DNA of 64,000 bases from Nageia nagi (taxonomy: Eukaryota > Pinophyta), in the NCBI GenBank assembly GCA_050084985.1, contig JBITNC010000001.1:43834001-43898000 (forward strand), in the 5' to 3' direction. Under the pieces are notes generated by a model. It worked only from the letters and a program-made list of their open reading frames with translations. It was not told where the DNA came from and ran no database searches. Below, piece by piece: positions 1-11,379 of this stretch; the stretch's first letter is position 1; every line of letters starts with the position of its first letter. The translations under genes and the position numbers were made by a program.

Positions 1-540
1 GCAGCCCAAATATTGAAAGAAAAATTATTTATTATATATATATTTTGATATAACAAAAAACATTATTTTGAATTTTAATATATAGAACAAAAAAATAAAC
101 AATGTATTTTTGTAATATATATATGTATATATATATATATACCCCTTGTTTTTCATAAGAAAGAAAAAAAACTTTATGTATAAAAAAAATGCAATTTCTA
201 TTATTGAAATATGAATGGTTTATATATATATATGTATGTATGTATGTATGTATATAAAATTGCACTTATTATATACTAACTTCTCAACAAAAGGTAAGAA
301 TAAAAAATGCAAATAAGAAGTTAGTGTGTGTGTGTGTGTGTGTGTATACCCTAAAAAATAATGCATCATATTATCAAAGTTGCAAAAAAATAAACTAACA
401 CATAGAACAAAATATGTTATACCAATTTGAAGGATATTATATGAAGGAGACTATACTTTCTCTTGAATTTACCTCACAATGAAGAGTAGGTTTAAGAATG
501 AAGACCTCCAAGTTGAAAATGAATCTCCAAACTAAGGATG
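1..540. other. AT-rich non-coding flank with microsatellites
   Basis: No gene is visible. The stretch is very AT-rich and carries simple repeats: an AT run at about 113-141, a TATG run at about 221-256 and a GT run at 324-345. The short open frame at 32-265 on the minus strand is the translation of these repeats (Ile-Tyr-His-Thr runs) and is not a gene. Confidence 0.7.
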
Positions 541-1076
541 TGAAGAGGAGCTTCCAAGGTGCTCTAATATCAAATGAGAAAATTGAACTATAACAAGAAC
601 AATCTTAAACTCCCAAGATCATATGAAAGCTCACAATTCACATCTAACAAACTTACAAATAAGACAATCTCACAAAGTGATACAATATGTAAGTGGTTCC
701 TCCAACTAGGAGTACATCCACTAACTAGATCTCACTTCATTCACAAATAAAATTCTCTTATGATCCTCCTAATCACAAATCCTATTCTTTATTCTATAGC
801 GTAAATTTACTCCACAATTGGTGTGTGATCACAAAGAGGGAGCCTTTTATTTATAGGCCAAAATCTCTCTTTGGATCACCCTTTTATCCAATGTACAAAA
901 GCATAACATGCATATCCTTTCACCCAAGGTGCATGCTCATGACATGGAGTGTAAGATAAGTTACATTATTATATTCATTTCAATACTTAAGGTATAAAAT
1001 GATACCCTTAAGTATTAGCGAAATTACATAGTATATTAATACAAACCTTTGCAATAATGAATTATACATTCCAATA
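541..1076 (-). repeat. LTR-like repeat, copy 1 of 3
   Basis: This segment is a diverged copy of repeats at 34457-34898 and 58227-58723. All three share blocks in the same order: a TG end, a 'cccaagat' block, a 'ggttcctcc' block, a 'ctatttatag' block near 850 (read on the minus strand as the TATA-like TATAAATAG) and a 'cattatacattcca' end. The orientation of the TATA box and of the ends makes it a minus-strand LTR. It lies just beyond the integrase end of the minus-strand gypsy element, where the 3' LTR would be. However, the nearest purine tract (about 1126-1137) is some 50 bp away, so a separate solo LTR is also possible. No clear target duplication was seen. Confidence 0.65.
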
Positions 1077-1919
1077 ACATGGCAAGAGCTTCAAATGAAT
1101 TAATTTTGTCTTATGTTATTCCCCATCTTTGACTTAGTTGCAACATGATGGAAATCTCATTATAGGAGCAATCCAAGGTAAAGAAAAAGGTACCTAAAAA
1201 GAGCTTAAACAAGAAATGTTTTTGTGAAATATATATGAAGTATAACCATTTGATCATCATGATATGGAAAGTATGATAAGTGATAAGTAAGCAAACTTAT
1301 CCTTGGTAACTTACCTACCAAGATGAGATGAAGATGATAAGTAATTTAGATTTATTAGTTTGATTTTCAAAGCTAACATATTACCATGGATTTTGATATG
1401 AATGGAACTTTCTTACAAAGATATCAAATGATAATATTGACCCTTCCTTTCAAAGGCATCTAAGATAAGAATAATTAGCTTAATTGCCCCAAGCCACCAA
1501 GTTTCCATGAATTTATTGATAAGAGCACCCCTTCCTTACAAAAGAGGCTAATGATATGAACAAAAAATGAAATACCAATTTGAAATATTTTGATAAGCAA
1601 CTTATTTAACTGAAATAAAATGAAAGTAAAGGAAAAAACTACATTTTTTGTTGATTTATCTTGATATGGAAATGAAGATCAATTTTTGAATTGTTTTGGT
1701 AAACTAAATCTAGCAACATCACCAGGAATGCAAAGACATTGCCCAATTATAAGTTCACTTTCCTAAAATGTTAGTATGAAATAATAAAGATATGTATAGT
1801 TTTATAAAAAGATTAGACATAAAACTTTTTTAGATGCATAAAATTGATTAGATTTTGTTCTTCTTTACCATCAATTTAAAATAATTTATACACATCTTTT
1901 TCAAAATTTGCAATGATAA

Positions 1920-2810
1920 TGTAAGGACCTATTCAATTAGGTTTGAACTTACCTTTCTTTTTATTTTCTAGAGCCATAGTGTTAGCAAGGTTTTCCTTTA
2001 AGACTACACCACCAAATTTAAATTATTTAGGCTCGATCCTTTTGCTATAGGATCTTTAGATTTTGGAATGGTAGATACGAAGGTGTCCTAGAGTATTAGC
2101 CTAGTTTTCATCTAGGACCTCTAGTTAGGATAGTCTAGCTTTTCTTCTACCCTCATCAGGAATGAGATCATCTAGTGACACACGAAGAGATAGGATCTCT
2201 AACACAAGGGGAACTATAACTTCATTACCATACATAAAGGAGAAAGGAGTTACCCTTATGAAAATTTGTATACTTGTTCTATAAACCCAAAAAGCATAAG
2301 GGAGTTGTTCATGCCAATATTTACCATGTTTTGCAATAGTTTTAGATAATATACTCTTAATGACCTTGTTAGAAGCTTCAGCTTGACTATTACCTTAGTG
2401 ATAATATGTAGTAGAAAATTCCATTCCATATGGTATTTAGCATAAATTCTTTAACATCATTACCTTTAATGTTTGGATCATTATCCATGAATAATTTAGA
2501 AGGAACACCATATCTAGAAATGATAAATTCAATAAGAAATTCAACAATCTTACCTCCTTTTGCAGACTACATGGGTATAGCCTCCACCCATTTTGTGAAA
2601 TATTATGTAGTTGTAATGATAAAATTATGTTCATATCTTGAAATAAGGTTAATTTTACCAATAAAATCAAGTTCCTAAATAGAAAAAGGCCAATGAGATA
2701 CAATAGAATGCAAACCATGAGAAGGAGAGGGTTGAAGACTAGCATTCTTTTGACATTGTTCACATTTTTTGATATGTAATTAATAATCTTCAAGAATAGT
2801 AGGCCGATAA
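1920..2810 (-). pseudogene. gypsy integrase relic
   Basis: The minus strand shows a C-x2-C remnant (K-C-E-Q-C-Q-K) near 2750-2765, followed by the Tat-type core: a 'DYFTKWVEAIP'-like block, a 'DN' block near 2480 and a 'QAEASNK' block near 2380. The C-terminal part has the typical 'WHEQLPYAFWVYRTS' and 'TPFSFMYGNE' signatures at roughly 2220-2330. Integrase would insert the element's cDNA. The frame changes several times and contains TAG and TAA stops, several at positions where relatives have Gln. The open piece at 2437-2793 is in a neighbouring frame and is not the integrase protein itself. Confidence 0.8.
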
Positions 2811-3281
2811 TAACCTATTCTAAGCAAATTTTGATAAATAAATTTAACACTAAAGTGTCCACCATATTCACCATCATGAGCTTAATTAAGAGTCATATAT
2901 ACTTCATGCCTCATTATACATCTAAGAAGAGCACCATCAAAAGACCTTCTATAAAATGAATCACCTAATATGATATAATTAATATCTAGTTTTTTAAATA
3001 TAATCCTAGAATTATTATAAAAAAAAAAAGGAATAACACCTTTTTTAAGCTAATTGAAAGCATCTTAATACCATTCACATGCATTGATACAAGTAGCAGA
3101 AAAATAATGATCTTTAATAAAATCTTCAACAACAAAAACATGGGAAGAATTATCAATATTTTTGATTATGAGAATGGCCTCTTTATATTCTATGGAAGTA
3201 GGATAAAGGAAGTGACACTAGCCATGGCATCAACATACTGGTGTTGTCTCTTGGAATGTTATCGATTTCATACTCATTGAA

Positions 3282-3611
3282 CTAGACAAGGAGATTCTCT
3301 ACCATTTTCTTGTATGGTTGCAACGTGGGATATTTGGTGTTGTTAATGTTGGATACTTGCTTCACAAGGAGCTGAGAATCACCAAATATTTTGATCCTTT
3401 TAACTTTTAGTAGTATTCCAACCTTCAAACCTAAAATAAGAGCTTCATATTTTTCCATATTGTTAGTACATTCAAAACTTGAATGATAAGCCATAGGGAT
3501 AACATCATGGTTAGGGTTGATAAGGATAATTCCTATCCCATATTTATGAATGCACTTAGAACCATTAAATATTAGGTTACATTCATCCTTTTTAGTGAAA
3601 CCAAAAAACAT
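3282..3611 (-). pseudogene. archaeal-type RNase H domain of gypsy element
   Basis: This open frame of 109 codons matches the second RNase H found in Tat elements. It has an N-terminal 'LIFNGSKC' strand (the family normally has Asp-Gly here), 'GIGIILINPNHDVIPMAYH', then 'ECTNNMEKYEALILGL' with the catalytic-type Glu, and 'IKIFGDSQLLVKQV' with the catalytic Asp in GDSQL. The first catalytic Asp appears as Asn, so the domain would be inactive even though the frame is open. It sits between the RT-RH and integrase segments, as expected. Confidence 0.85.
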
Positions 3612-3699
3612 TTATGGATACTCATGCTCAACAATAGAACGATAGTGCATGGTTGTAATTAAAGTGCATAATTTAGGGATATTTTGGACATAAATTTTA

Positions 3700-5041
3700 T
3701 ATAGAAATTGTTCCTATGTGCTAGATAAATTCATTTCATGGGTGATTGGTAATAAAATATACTATAGCCTATCCCTTTATGAAATTATATGTGATAAATA
3801 CCAAATTGAATTCTTGAAGCAACATTATCCATTTTGCATCCCTTTCAAAAAATTAGGACTTAGATATGTGATATTTGAGAGGATCTTCTTAAACTATGAC
3901 ATAAGTTGTATTTCCAAGCATGTAATGTATTAATTTTTTGGTTGAGAGGACTATATAAAAATACATCTTTTCAATCAGAGTATGCCCTATCTCATAATCT
4001 CAAGTAAAGTTTTGCTAATGTAGTAGATTGATATTTACTTGCTATTATCATCCTTTGGAGCTAGCATGGCCTCTAATGCACTTAATGTTGTTGAACATAA
4101 AGTAGCAAACTCTTATCTGAATTAGAGGGTGCTAAAATTGGAGCATTAGTAAGATACCTTTTGATTTTATCCACATTTTTTTGATCCCAAATATATTTCT
4201 CACCTTTCTTCAGCAAATGAGAAAATGGAGAAGTCATATCTACTAATTGAGCAATGAACCTTTTGACTACTTATACTTTCCCTTGAATACATTTAAATTT
4301 ATTCAAGTTATTAAGAGGAGGAAAATCAATAGTATTTGAAACTTTCTTGGGGTCCACCTCTATACTTCTTCTTGAAACAAGGAACCTAAGCAATTTACTT
4401 GATGAAACTGTAAATGCATAGTTTTGAGGCTTCAATTTTAACTTATACTCTCTCATTCATTGGAATATCTTTCTCAAATATGAAATGTGGTCATCTTTGG
4501 TTATGGACTTGGCTCAACTATCATCAACATACACCTCAACACTATCATGGATTAGATCATAGAACATACTCACCATGGCTCTCTGATAAGTTGCACCTAC
4601 ATTCTTTAGACCAAAAGGTATGACCACCCAACAAAATATGCCCCAAGAAGTAACAAAATATATCTTATGTTGGTCCTCTTTATTAATACTAATTTGATTA
4701 TAGCCAAAAAATCCACCCATGAAAGATAAAACTTCATAGCCTATTGTTGAGTCTACAATCATATCAATGTTAGGCAAAGGAAAGACATCTTTTAGACATG
4801 CCTTGTTGATATCCCTAAAATCTATACATCTAATTTCACTATTATGTTTAGCTATGGGCATAATGTTAGAAATACATGGATAATAATGAATAATGAAACT
4901 AGTAACAAGGTACTTCTCAATTTCCTTTTTAATAGCAAAGGCTACCCTAGGATGCATCTTTCTAAGTTTTTGTTGAACAGGTTTGACATCTTCATTGATA
5001 ACTAGGCTATAAGTGAGAAAGTCAAGATAAAGACCAGGCAT
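3700..5041 (-). pseudogene. gypsy reverse transcriptase and RNase H
   Basis: The best part is an uninterrupted 175-codon stretch (4514-5041) with the RT fingers and palm: 'RKMHPRVAFAIKKEIEKYL', 'CIDFRDINKACLKDVFPLPNID', 'GYNQISINKEDQHKIYFVTSWG' and 'PFGLKNVGATYQRAM', ending in 'VEVYVDDS' with the YVDD catalytic motif. The palm continues in the frame of 4271-4456. The thumb follows ('KRFIAQLVDMTSPFSHLL') to about 4060, then a badly decayed RNase H to about 3700. RT would copy element RNA into cDNA. Stops and a frame change after YVDD make it non-functional. Confidence 0.88.
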
Positions 5042-5650
5042 ATTAGAATAAGATCAAGGAAATATATCATAAAACTCTTAAAAATTAGGTAGTACCTTTC
5101 TTATTCCTTCAAGGGAAACAAAGCTCCTATTTTGATCAACTATCTATCCTCTTGGGTACCAATATTAACTTTTATTATTTCTTCACTAAGTTAGGATATC
5201 TCATCACTGAGTTAGGGTGGTATAAGCACTACCCCTAGTCCTACATCCAAACTTAGACATAAGAGATGGGAATAATGGAATGATAATTCTAATAACCCAA
5301 CATTGTCACCCCATTAAGGGATGAGAAGATAGATTATGAAAGAAAGATGACCTAGACTTAGGATTGATTTGATGAAAAATGAACAAAACATGAATAAAAA
5401 TGAACACTAATGAATGAAAAATGAATAGAAATAAAGGAAATGGTGAGGCTATAACCTATAATATTTTCATCATCTATGTATACCTCCTCACCAAAGTATG
5501 CTTGATGTTGCAAGAACAATACTGTGAGTCCCTTTTCAATAGATTTGGGGAACTCACTTTGTGCCCCTAGCTTCTCAAGGATGGCATCATCAATATTGAA
5601 AATATCCACTCAAACCAAAGCTATAGGATGTAGGAATGAATCTTCATAAA
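5042..5650 (-). other. Polyprotein segment upstream of gypsy RT, unassigned
   Basis: A minus-strand frame of 83 codons (5358-5609; begins MDIFNIDDAILEKLG) lies in the orientation of the gypsy element, just upstream of RT. It may be part of the polyprotein linker, but no protease D-S/T-G motif or zinc knuckle can be seen. Sequence closer to RT is interrupted by stops. Confidence 0.35.
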
Positions 5651-5940
5651 GTAGATAGTACATGTCATTGTAATACAATCTTTATGATACCAACACCATG
5701 AGAATAAATTCCAAATAGCCCATTCCTATGACATACATGTAAGTATAGGTAAAGTATATCATCTCAAACTTTATCATATATTATATATTTATAAAACTTA
5801 GATATTTCATGTCATGATATATATATACTTTGAAAATCTGGCATACTTTCTTATATCTATGATTTCTTCATGATTATATTTCAAATGCAATATATTTTCT
5901 ACTCATGATGTCTTCAAAAAACCATAAGCACACATGTCAA
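5651..5940. other. AT-rich non-coding stretch
   Basis: No open frame of note, no splice pattern and no recognised element ends. It separates the gypsy relic from the 63-bp tandem repeat. Confidence 0.5.
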
Positions 5941-6185
5941 AAAACCCTTATTACTTTAGGGTAAGAAAGTACCCACTTTTCTTAGGGAAATAAGAAAAAT
6001 AATGAAATCCTTATTAGTTTAGGGTAATCAAGTACCCACTTTGCTTGAGGAAATATGCAAAATAGAAAAACCCTTATTACTTTGAGGCAATAAAGTACCC
6101 ATTTTTCTTAGAGACATAATTAAAGTAATAAAACCCTTATTACTTTAGGGCAAGGAAGTATCCACTTTCTTGGGGATAGAAGCAA
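5941..6185. repeat. 63-bp tandem repeat, about 3.8 units
   Basis: The block 'ccttatta...ttagggtaa..aagtacccac' recurs with starts of 'ccttatta' at 5946, 6009, 6072 and 6135, exactly 63 bp apart each time. Units differ by scattered substitutions; the last is shorter. The unit length is a multiple of three, but the units hold stops, so coding is unlikely. Such arrays occur in the untranslated regions of gypsy elements. Confidence 0.9.
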
Positions 6186-6189
6186 ACTT

Positions 6190-6320
6190 TTATATCATGT
6201 TATGTTAAGTTATATTATGTTATGTCATGTTATGCTATGTTATGTTATATCATGTTATGTTATATTATGTTATGCTATGTTAAGTCATGTTATGCTATGT
6301 TATATTATATCATGTTATGA
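6190..6320. repeat. Degenerate 'tatgt' pentanucleotide array
   Basis: About 130 bp of 'tatgttatgt/tatgctatgt/tatatcatgt' variants of a 5-bp motif follow directly after the 63-bp array. This is a low-complexity microsatellite with no sign of coding. Confidence 0.85.
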
Positions 6321-6465
6321 ATGCTATCATCATGTTATCATTGTTATCATCTTGTTGTAATTGTCATCTTGTTATTTATTAATACTAAATTCCTTTAAAA
6401 GATATGATATATGCAAGTATGTTTCTTTCATATTTTGTAGGTTATATCTCACAATATATGTTTAC

Positions 6466-6506
6466 CTTGGCTTCCCCATCCCTGGAGCTTTCCTAGGGAA
6501 ACCAAG
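6466..6506. other. 41-nt inverted repeat (stem-loop)
   Basis: The arm 'cttggcttccc' (6466-6476) is complementary to 'gggaaaccaag' (6496-6506) with one mismatch. The inner part (ccctgg/cctaggg) can partly extend the stem. It lies in non-coding DNA about 160 bp before a possible purine tract and LTR start. Confidence 0.5.
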
Positions 6507-6650
6507 TCAAAAAGGGTGCATGAAGGAGGCAATAAGTTGATAGCATACATAGATCATTCAAGGAAGTGCTCTTTAAATTCTATTGGAAATTTTTCTACAC
6601 TTCTTTAATTCTTTGGATTATGTAATTTCAATGATTTTCATTACATGTCC

Positions 6651-7604
6651 AAAGAGGGGCAAAATGTAGATGACTAAAAATGATTTATTACTTATTAATA
6701 AAAAATATTTTAAGTATCTATGCTATATATTATTTAAATAATGCAAATATCTATAATATCAAGAATAATAATTAAATGCTAAACATATGCTAATCAAGGC
6801 TAATATCTCTCTATCATGTTTATATTTAGAATTATTTTGAGAATATCATTAATATTGTATATTCTTCTATAATTTTATTGTGATGATTATTATTACTTAA
6901 AAGTTAGCTCTCACTCTCTCTTTTTTCCTTTTAATTATAAAAGAATGTTTAGAACACAATAACCCCTATTGGATCTATCTAATAGGTGGTTGTCCATATA
7001 TCGATCATACTAGACTTATGGTGTCTCTAGATGCCACCTATTTGAGGATTTGTTATGCTCTAAACTTCTATTACATGCTATACTTTGCATGTGATCTAAT
7101 TATGTGGGTTTTAAGGTCTCAATATCATAAGGTTTGCATGTTTCTCATGTTGTGATTATTGACAATCCATAGCTATAGATAAAAGAGATGATACACATAT
7201 ATTAGGTCCATTGAATATCATCCCCATGGTGACCTTTGATTCAATCCAATCCTTTATACCATACCTTGAGGATTACGTTATCATAATCAAGTGCAAACTT
7301 ATCATTTATTCATCATTATAATTGAAAAAGTACATCTTGAGTAGAATTATTTATGTTTATATTATTATTTACATAATTTGGGGTTTACCTAATGAGTGAA
7401 TGAAGGAGCTTGCTTTCTAGAAGGGCATTATTGGCTTGATGTAATAGTAGAGGAGTTGAAGACATGTTGATGAGCATAGATAAAAGTGTGTGTTAGTATT
7501 TATAGTAAGAAAAATATGTATTATGTGCTCAAACTATTCAATTAACTCAGAAATATATGGTTGATATTTTTTCTTTGATCCATACACTTGATATGAATAA
7601 CATC
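6651..7604 (+). other. Possible polypurine tract and LTR start; otherwise no gene
   Basis: The purine-rich run at 6651-6664 (aaagaggggcaaaa) is followed at once by 'tgtagatgactaaaa' at 6665. A purine tract followed by a TG-starting LTR is how the 3' end of a plus-strand gypsy element looks. I could not find a second LTR copy or the LTR end, so this is only a candidate. The rest up to the copia element is AT-rich with no coding signal. Confidence 0.35.
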
Positions 7605-7609
7605 ATATT
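7605..7609. repeat. Target-site duplication, left copy (ATATT)
   Basis: ATATT directly precedes the 5' LTR of the copia element and is repeated exactly at 13140-13144 after the 3' LTR. Confidence 0.85.
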
Positions 7610-7816
7610 TGTTAACAACCCTAATATGAATACATTAGGTGTTGTATTTAATAATAATATTTTATATTTTCTACTAATGTTGTTTTGGTTATTGGGTGGT
7701 TCCTCCTATAACCTCTCTCTTTGCCTCCTTCAAATAGGAGTGTTTCATTGTAAGTTGGTGATCTCTCTCATTAAATATATTATGGAGTTTCCTTCAGATG
7801 CCATGGGTCTCTTTTA
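7610..7816 (+). repeat. 5' LTR of copia element
   Basis: Starts TGTTAACAACCC and ends CTTTTA (CTTTCA in the other copy, so CA has become TA). It aligns along its whole length with 12945-13139; the 3' copy lacks about 12 bp near its end. The open frame 7557-7817 simply reads through it. Confidence 0.9.
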
Positions 7817-7817
7817 G

Positions 7818-7830
7818 TGGTATTAGAGCC
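7818..7830 (+). promoter_or_regulatory. Primer binding site (initiator tRNA-Met type)
   Basis: The sequence tggtattagagcc lies one base after the 5' LTR. It equals the usual TGGTATCAGAGCC with a single C-to-T change. This is where minus-strand cDNA synthesis would be primed. Confidence 0.85.
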
Positions 7831-8671
7831 ATGTTGTGAAACTCCATGCCTTTTCTATATCCAAGGTGTGTGTATAGTTTATTTGAGATCTACATTAGCA
7901 TTTGAGTGAGGCTAGATATTATTTGCAATCCATGTTGAAAATAGGTTTGAGAAACTATTGTAAAACTTGCAGTGTCCAATTTGAATGTTAAAGTGAGGGC
8001 AAGGGTATCATGTGTATAGTATTATGAAGTGTGACCAAACCACCATGTTGTGTAAATACCTTCACCACCTCTCACACTGCACATCAAATTTCAAATTTCA
8101 AGGAATGCCAAGTTTTTTGGTAATCTAAAATTATCATATTCAATGCAAAAGCTAGTGATAAGATTGTATGATTGATTATGGACATGCTCTTGTTCAGCCA
8201 ATGGCCTACTAGATGTTGTTTTAACTTGCATCTTGGTGTTGTATGTGACTATGACATGAGGTGTGAAAACTTTATTGAAAATTTTATTACTATCAGACAT
8301 GTTGAGAACCTACTAATGTCAGACATGGTAGATAGGGTTGCATGATTATGTTGAGTCTTTGGTGACTATTCATGGAGAATAGCAGAGATTGAGTAGCAAA
8401 AGAAATGCATTAGCCCATGCTAGTATTCTAGTATCATATTGATTTTCCAATCCTTTATCTATAATGATGATTGAAAATAAAATCTAGGAGAGATGAAAAC
8501 CTACCAAAATATTCATTTTTTTTACATGTGAATTACAAAAGATTTTAGAGCACTATTTTTTGATTAATAATGATTGAGATTGCTATTTTCATATTATCTA
8601 TAGTATTTAAAAAAATTGATTTTATTTCAAATTGGGTTTTTTACATAATAGAAGTTTCATTTAAATATCAA

Positions 8672-8760
8672 GGCAAATAGCAAGGCAGTTTCAATAGTGT
8701 ATTGGTAAAGTTACTAAATTGACTAAAAGAGGTCATTAGTTCAAATCTTATTGAGGATAT
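8672..8760 (+). mobile_element. Candidate tRNA-derived SINE head
   Basis: An A-box-like 'agtgtattggtaaag' (about 8694-8709) is followed 29 bp later by a B-box-like 'agttcaaatct' (8738-8748) in the context 'gaggtcattagttcaaatcttattg'. This is the layout of a tRNA-derived Pol III promoter and is common at the head of plant SINEs. No 3' tail could be fixed. It lies inside the copia internal region, where gag should be, so it would be a nested insertion. Confidence 0.45.
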
Positions 8761-8919
8761 TTTTATGGGTGTTCTTTATTTTTTTGGATAAATAAGGCAT
8801 TTATTTACTATGCATACACAAGGGTGTTATAATGTACTTGTAGAACATTTGGCTTTTGTTAATTTTGAAGAATTTGATTGAGATGTTAAAATTTTTGGCT
8901 TCAAGTGGTATTTTAGAGA

Positions 8920-9228
8920 TTGAAGATCTATGTCATTGAACATCAATTATCTTATGAGCCTTATTTTGACATAGATGTAGAATTATCTTTTGGTGAATAT
9001 GCAACAAGTTATCCTTATAGTCCTGTTATAAATGATAGTGAACCAAAAGAGAAATCTATGGGTGAAAATAATCTTGTATTAGATTCAACTCCAAAGGTAA
9101 TTGAAATATGTTATGAATCTTTTGAATCCTATGTTCTTGCACTGCAACCTCCTAATGTTTTTATCATATGTAATAATTCTAAAGAGCACCAGTTTGAACC
9201 TATGGAAATGAAACAAAATTTGATGTAA
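8920..9228 (+). CDS. Unidentified open frame inside copia element
   Basis: This 102-codon frame starts MKIYVIEHQLSYEPYFDID and is acidic, with aromatic residues and no repeats. It is unusual for being open when nearly everything else in the element breaks every few dozen codons. It contains none of the motifs of copia gag (no CCHC knuckle) and I recognise no family. It lies between the SINE-like signal and the protease. It could be a captured host-gene exon, a diverged gag piece or a chance frame. Confidence 0.35.
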   Translation: MKIYVIEHQLSYEPYFDIDVELSFGEYATSYPYSPVINDSEPKEKSMGENNLVLDSTPKVIEICYESFESYVLALQPPNVFIICNNSKEHQFEPMEMKQNLM

Positions 9229-9589
9229 ATGCTTTACTCTTTCTTACTTGATCTTTGTTAATGAGTAATGAAAGCATTTTATATTTTTGGTTTAATTTTT
9301 TCTTTGATACAAATGATATATAGTGATTTGTGTTTAAGAAACTTACCATAAACTCTCTTGTAAGCATAATCAATGTTCTTTTGACTAGTAAATAAAATTG
9401 GTCCAAATGGTACCAAATCCAAAAGAACTAGTAGTTTAGAAAGGCACATATACACTATGTCTAATGCAATCAAAATGGTCATGAGTTTACCTATCACACA
9501 CCTTGGGAGAAGATAAAAGAATATAGAGAGAAATGAGAACAACAAGGGAAGAAGAATAGGTCTTCTACATCTACTCATTTCATTATTGC

Positions 9590-10930
9590 CAAATGTAATG
9601 TGTGTCTTAAAGACCTTTTGAATACATCATTTGCATTTTGGAAAGATGTGTGGTTGTTTGATATTGGTGCTTCTTGTCACATGTATTTTTGAAGGGATTT
9701 TTTTAAGAACTCAATTTTGATATTGATGGAGCAATCTACTTTGTAGATAGATCACATATTAATCTATATGGGATTGTATCCATTAGGCTTTGATTACTAG
9801 GGTATCAAGATTTTATTCTTCATAATATCCTCTATCTTCCTAAACTTTGGAAAAATTTTCTTTCTCTTGTTCTTGGTTGCCAACAAGGTCACTTTATACA
9901 TATGTTTGATGGTAAAGTGGAGATAATAAGATCATCTAACAACATGGTTTTCATGAATGGTTTTGAATATGAGAAGTTGTTGAAGCTACAAGGTACTTCT
10001 GTTTGATCCAAAAACTATTATTTTTTGGCTAGCTCATCAAGAAAAAGGTACTCTTTCCTCCTATCTATTATGGCATGCTAGATTTGGCCATTTCAATTTT
10101 AATGATCTTAATTTGTTGAAGCATTGAGGTTTTTCTAGCTTACCCACTATTCCTAAGAACATTGAACCTTGTGAAGCATGTATCTTAGGAAAGCATTGCA
10201 AGCAACCCTTTGTAAATACTACATGGAGAGCATGTAGGAAACTTAAGCTCATTCACTTTGATATTTGTGGTCCACTTCCTATTCCTTCAATTATCGATAA
10301 CCACTATCTTATGAATTTCATGAATGACTATTCAATAATGTGTTGGGTTTATTTGTTAAAACATAAGTTTGATGCCTTTACCAAATTTCATGATAGTGTA
10401 GAAAATGAAGCCCAAGCTCATATTGGTACTTTTCATTTTGATAATAGGGGGAGTATACTTCTACTAAGTTTGAAACCTATTTACATCAACATGGATTCAA
10501 ACATTAGACCATTGTTTCCTATAATCCTCTACAAAATGGTGTTGCTAATGCATGAATAGGACTCTTTTGAATATGGCTCATGCAATGTTATTTTTTAAAA
10601 ATGTGAAATTAATGTTTTGGGATGATGCAGTTCAATGTGTTGTCTATTTGTGAAATATATGCCCTTCTCATGCTCTTGTAGATAAGACTCCTTTTGAAAT
10701 GTGGTTTGGTCATGTTTTTTGATGTGACATCTAAAGATTTTTGGTTTCACTTGTTATACCTTCATTCCTAAGGAACAATCCAACAAACTTGGTACCTGAA
10801 GTCAAAAATGCATTTTCTTGGGTATTCAGATACTAACAAAGGTTACAAACTCTATGACAAGGTAAATAAGAAATTTCTTTTTACCAAAGATGTTATTTTC
10901 TTGAATCTTCCAAGAATAATGATGTAGTGA
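9590..10930 (+). pseudogene. copia protease and integrase relic
   Basis: A C-x2-C remnant near 9595 is followed by the protease motif in 'LFDIGASCHM' (about 9657-9686); the family has D-S-G-A, so the catalytic triad is altered to D-I-G-A. Next comes the GAG-pre-integrase block 'LWHARFGHFNFNDL' (about 10070-10110) and 'CEACILGKHCKQPF' (about 10172-10212). The integrase core starts with 'KLIHFDICGPLPIPS' (first catalytic Asp in HFDICG) and continues through 10311-10559 and beyond. Stops and frame changes occur throughout. Confidence 0.85.
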
Positions 10931-11379
10931 AGTGACAACTTGATCATCTTGATTGATTTATCCATAGATATAGTTATTTTGAAGCTAAATATGAGATTCT
11001 AAATCTTGAAGGGGGTATCCCTATCCTAAAACAAAATTTGGAATATACACTTGTTCCTAAAGAGCAAGCACTTCCTCCAAAAAATGTGCCTAGTTCATCA
11101 GTTCTTGTACCAAAAAACTGATACATCAAGTGATAGAAGGTATTGGTAGGTTGAGCCTTGATGGGATTGAAGCTCCTCTTACTCAGCCATCTAAGAAACT
11201 AGGAACCTTGTACAAAGTTCCAAAATGTGTCTTTAGGACACTTGAGGATGTCATATTGATGAAATGGGAAAGATTAGAACATGGAATTCCTACCAGTCTA
11301 GAGAACATAATGAAGTAGTAGAAGATTCGGTGTCATGTATTTCAAATCATGATTTGGATTATGCTTTTGATTTGGAATT

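Larger units (their letters stand above)
1077..5650 (-). mobile_element. Degenerate Ty3/gypsy element, Tat-like
   Basis: Reading the minus strand from right to left gives an upstream polyprotein segment, reverse transcriptase (about 4270-5041), a decayed RNase H (about 3700-4270), a second archaeal-type RNase H (3282-3611) and integrase (about 1920-2810). An extra RNase H between RT-RH and integrase is the hallmark of the Tat branch of Ty3/gypsy elements. No gag or zinc knuckle was recognised and no 5' LTR was found at the right edge, so the element is 5'-truncated or rearranged. Every domain is interrupted by stops or frameshifts. It is inactive. Confidence 0.85.

Noticed and set aside
2430-2678. 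82-codon plus-strand frame
   Set aside because: Antisense shadow of the gypsy integrase.
5941-6185. Regular repeats as a CRISPR array
   Set aside because: The 63-bp units are contiguous tandem copies without unique spacers, in a plant nuclear context.
7557-7817. 86-codon frame as a gene, and its partner at 12961-13146
   Set aside because: Both are read through the two LTRs of the copia element.
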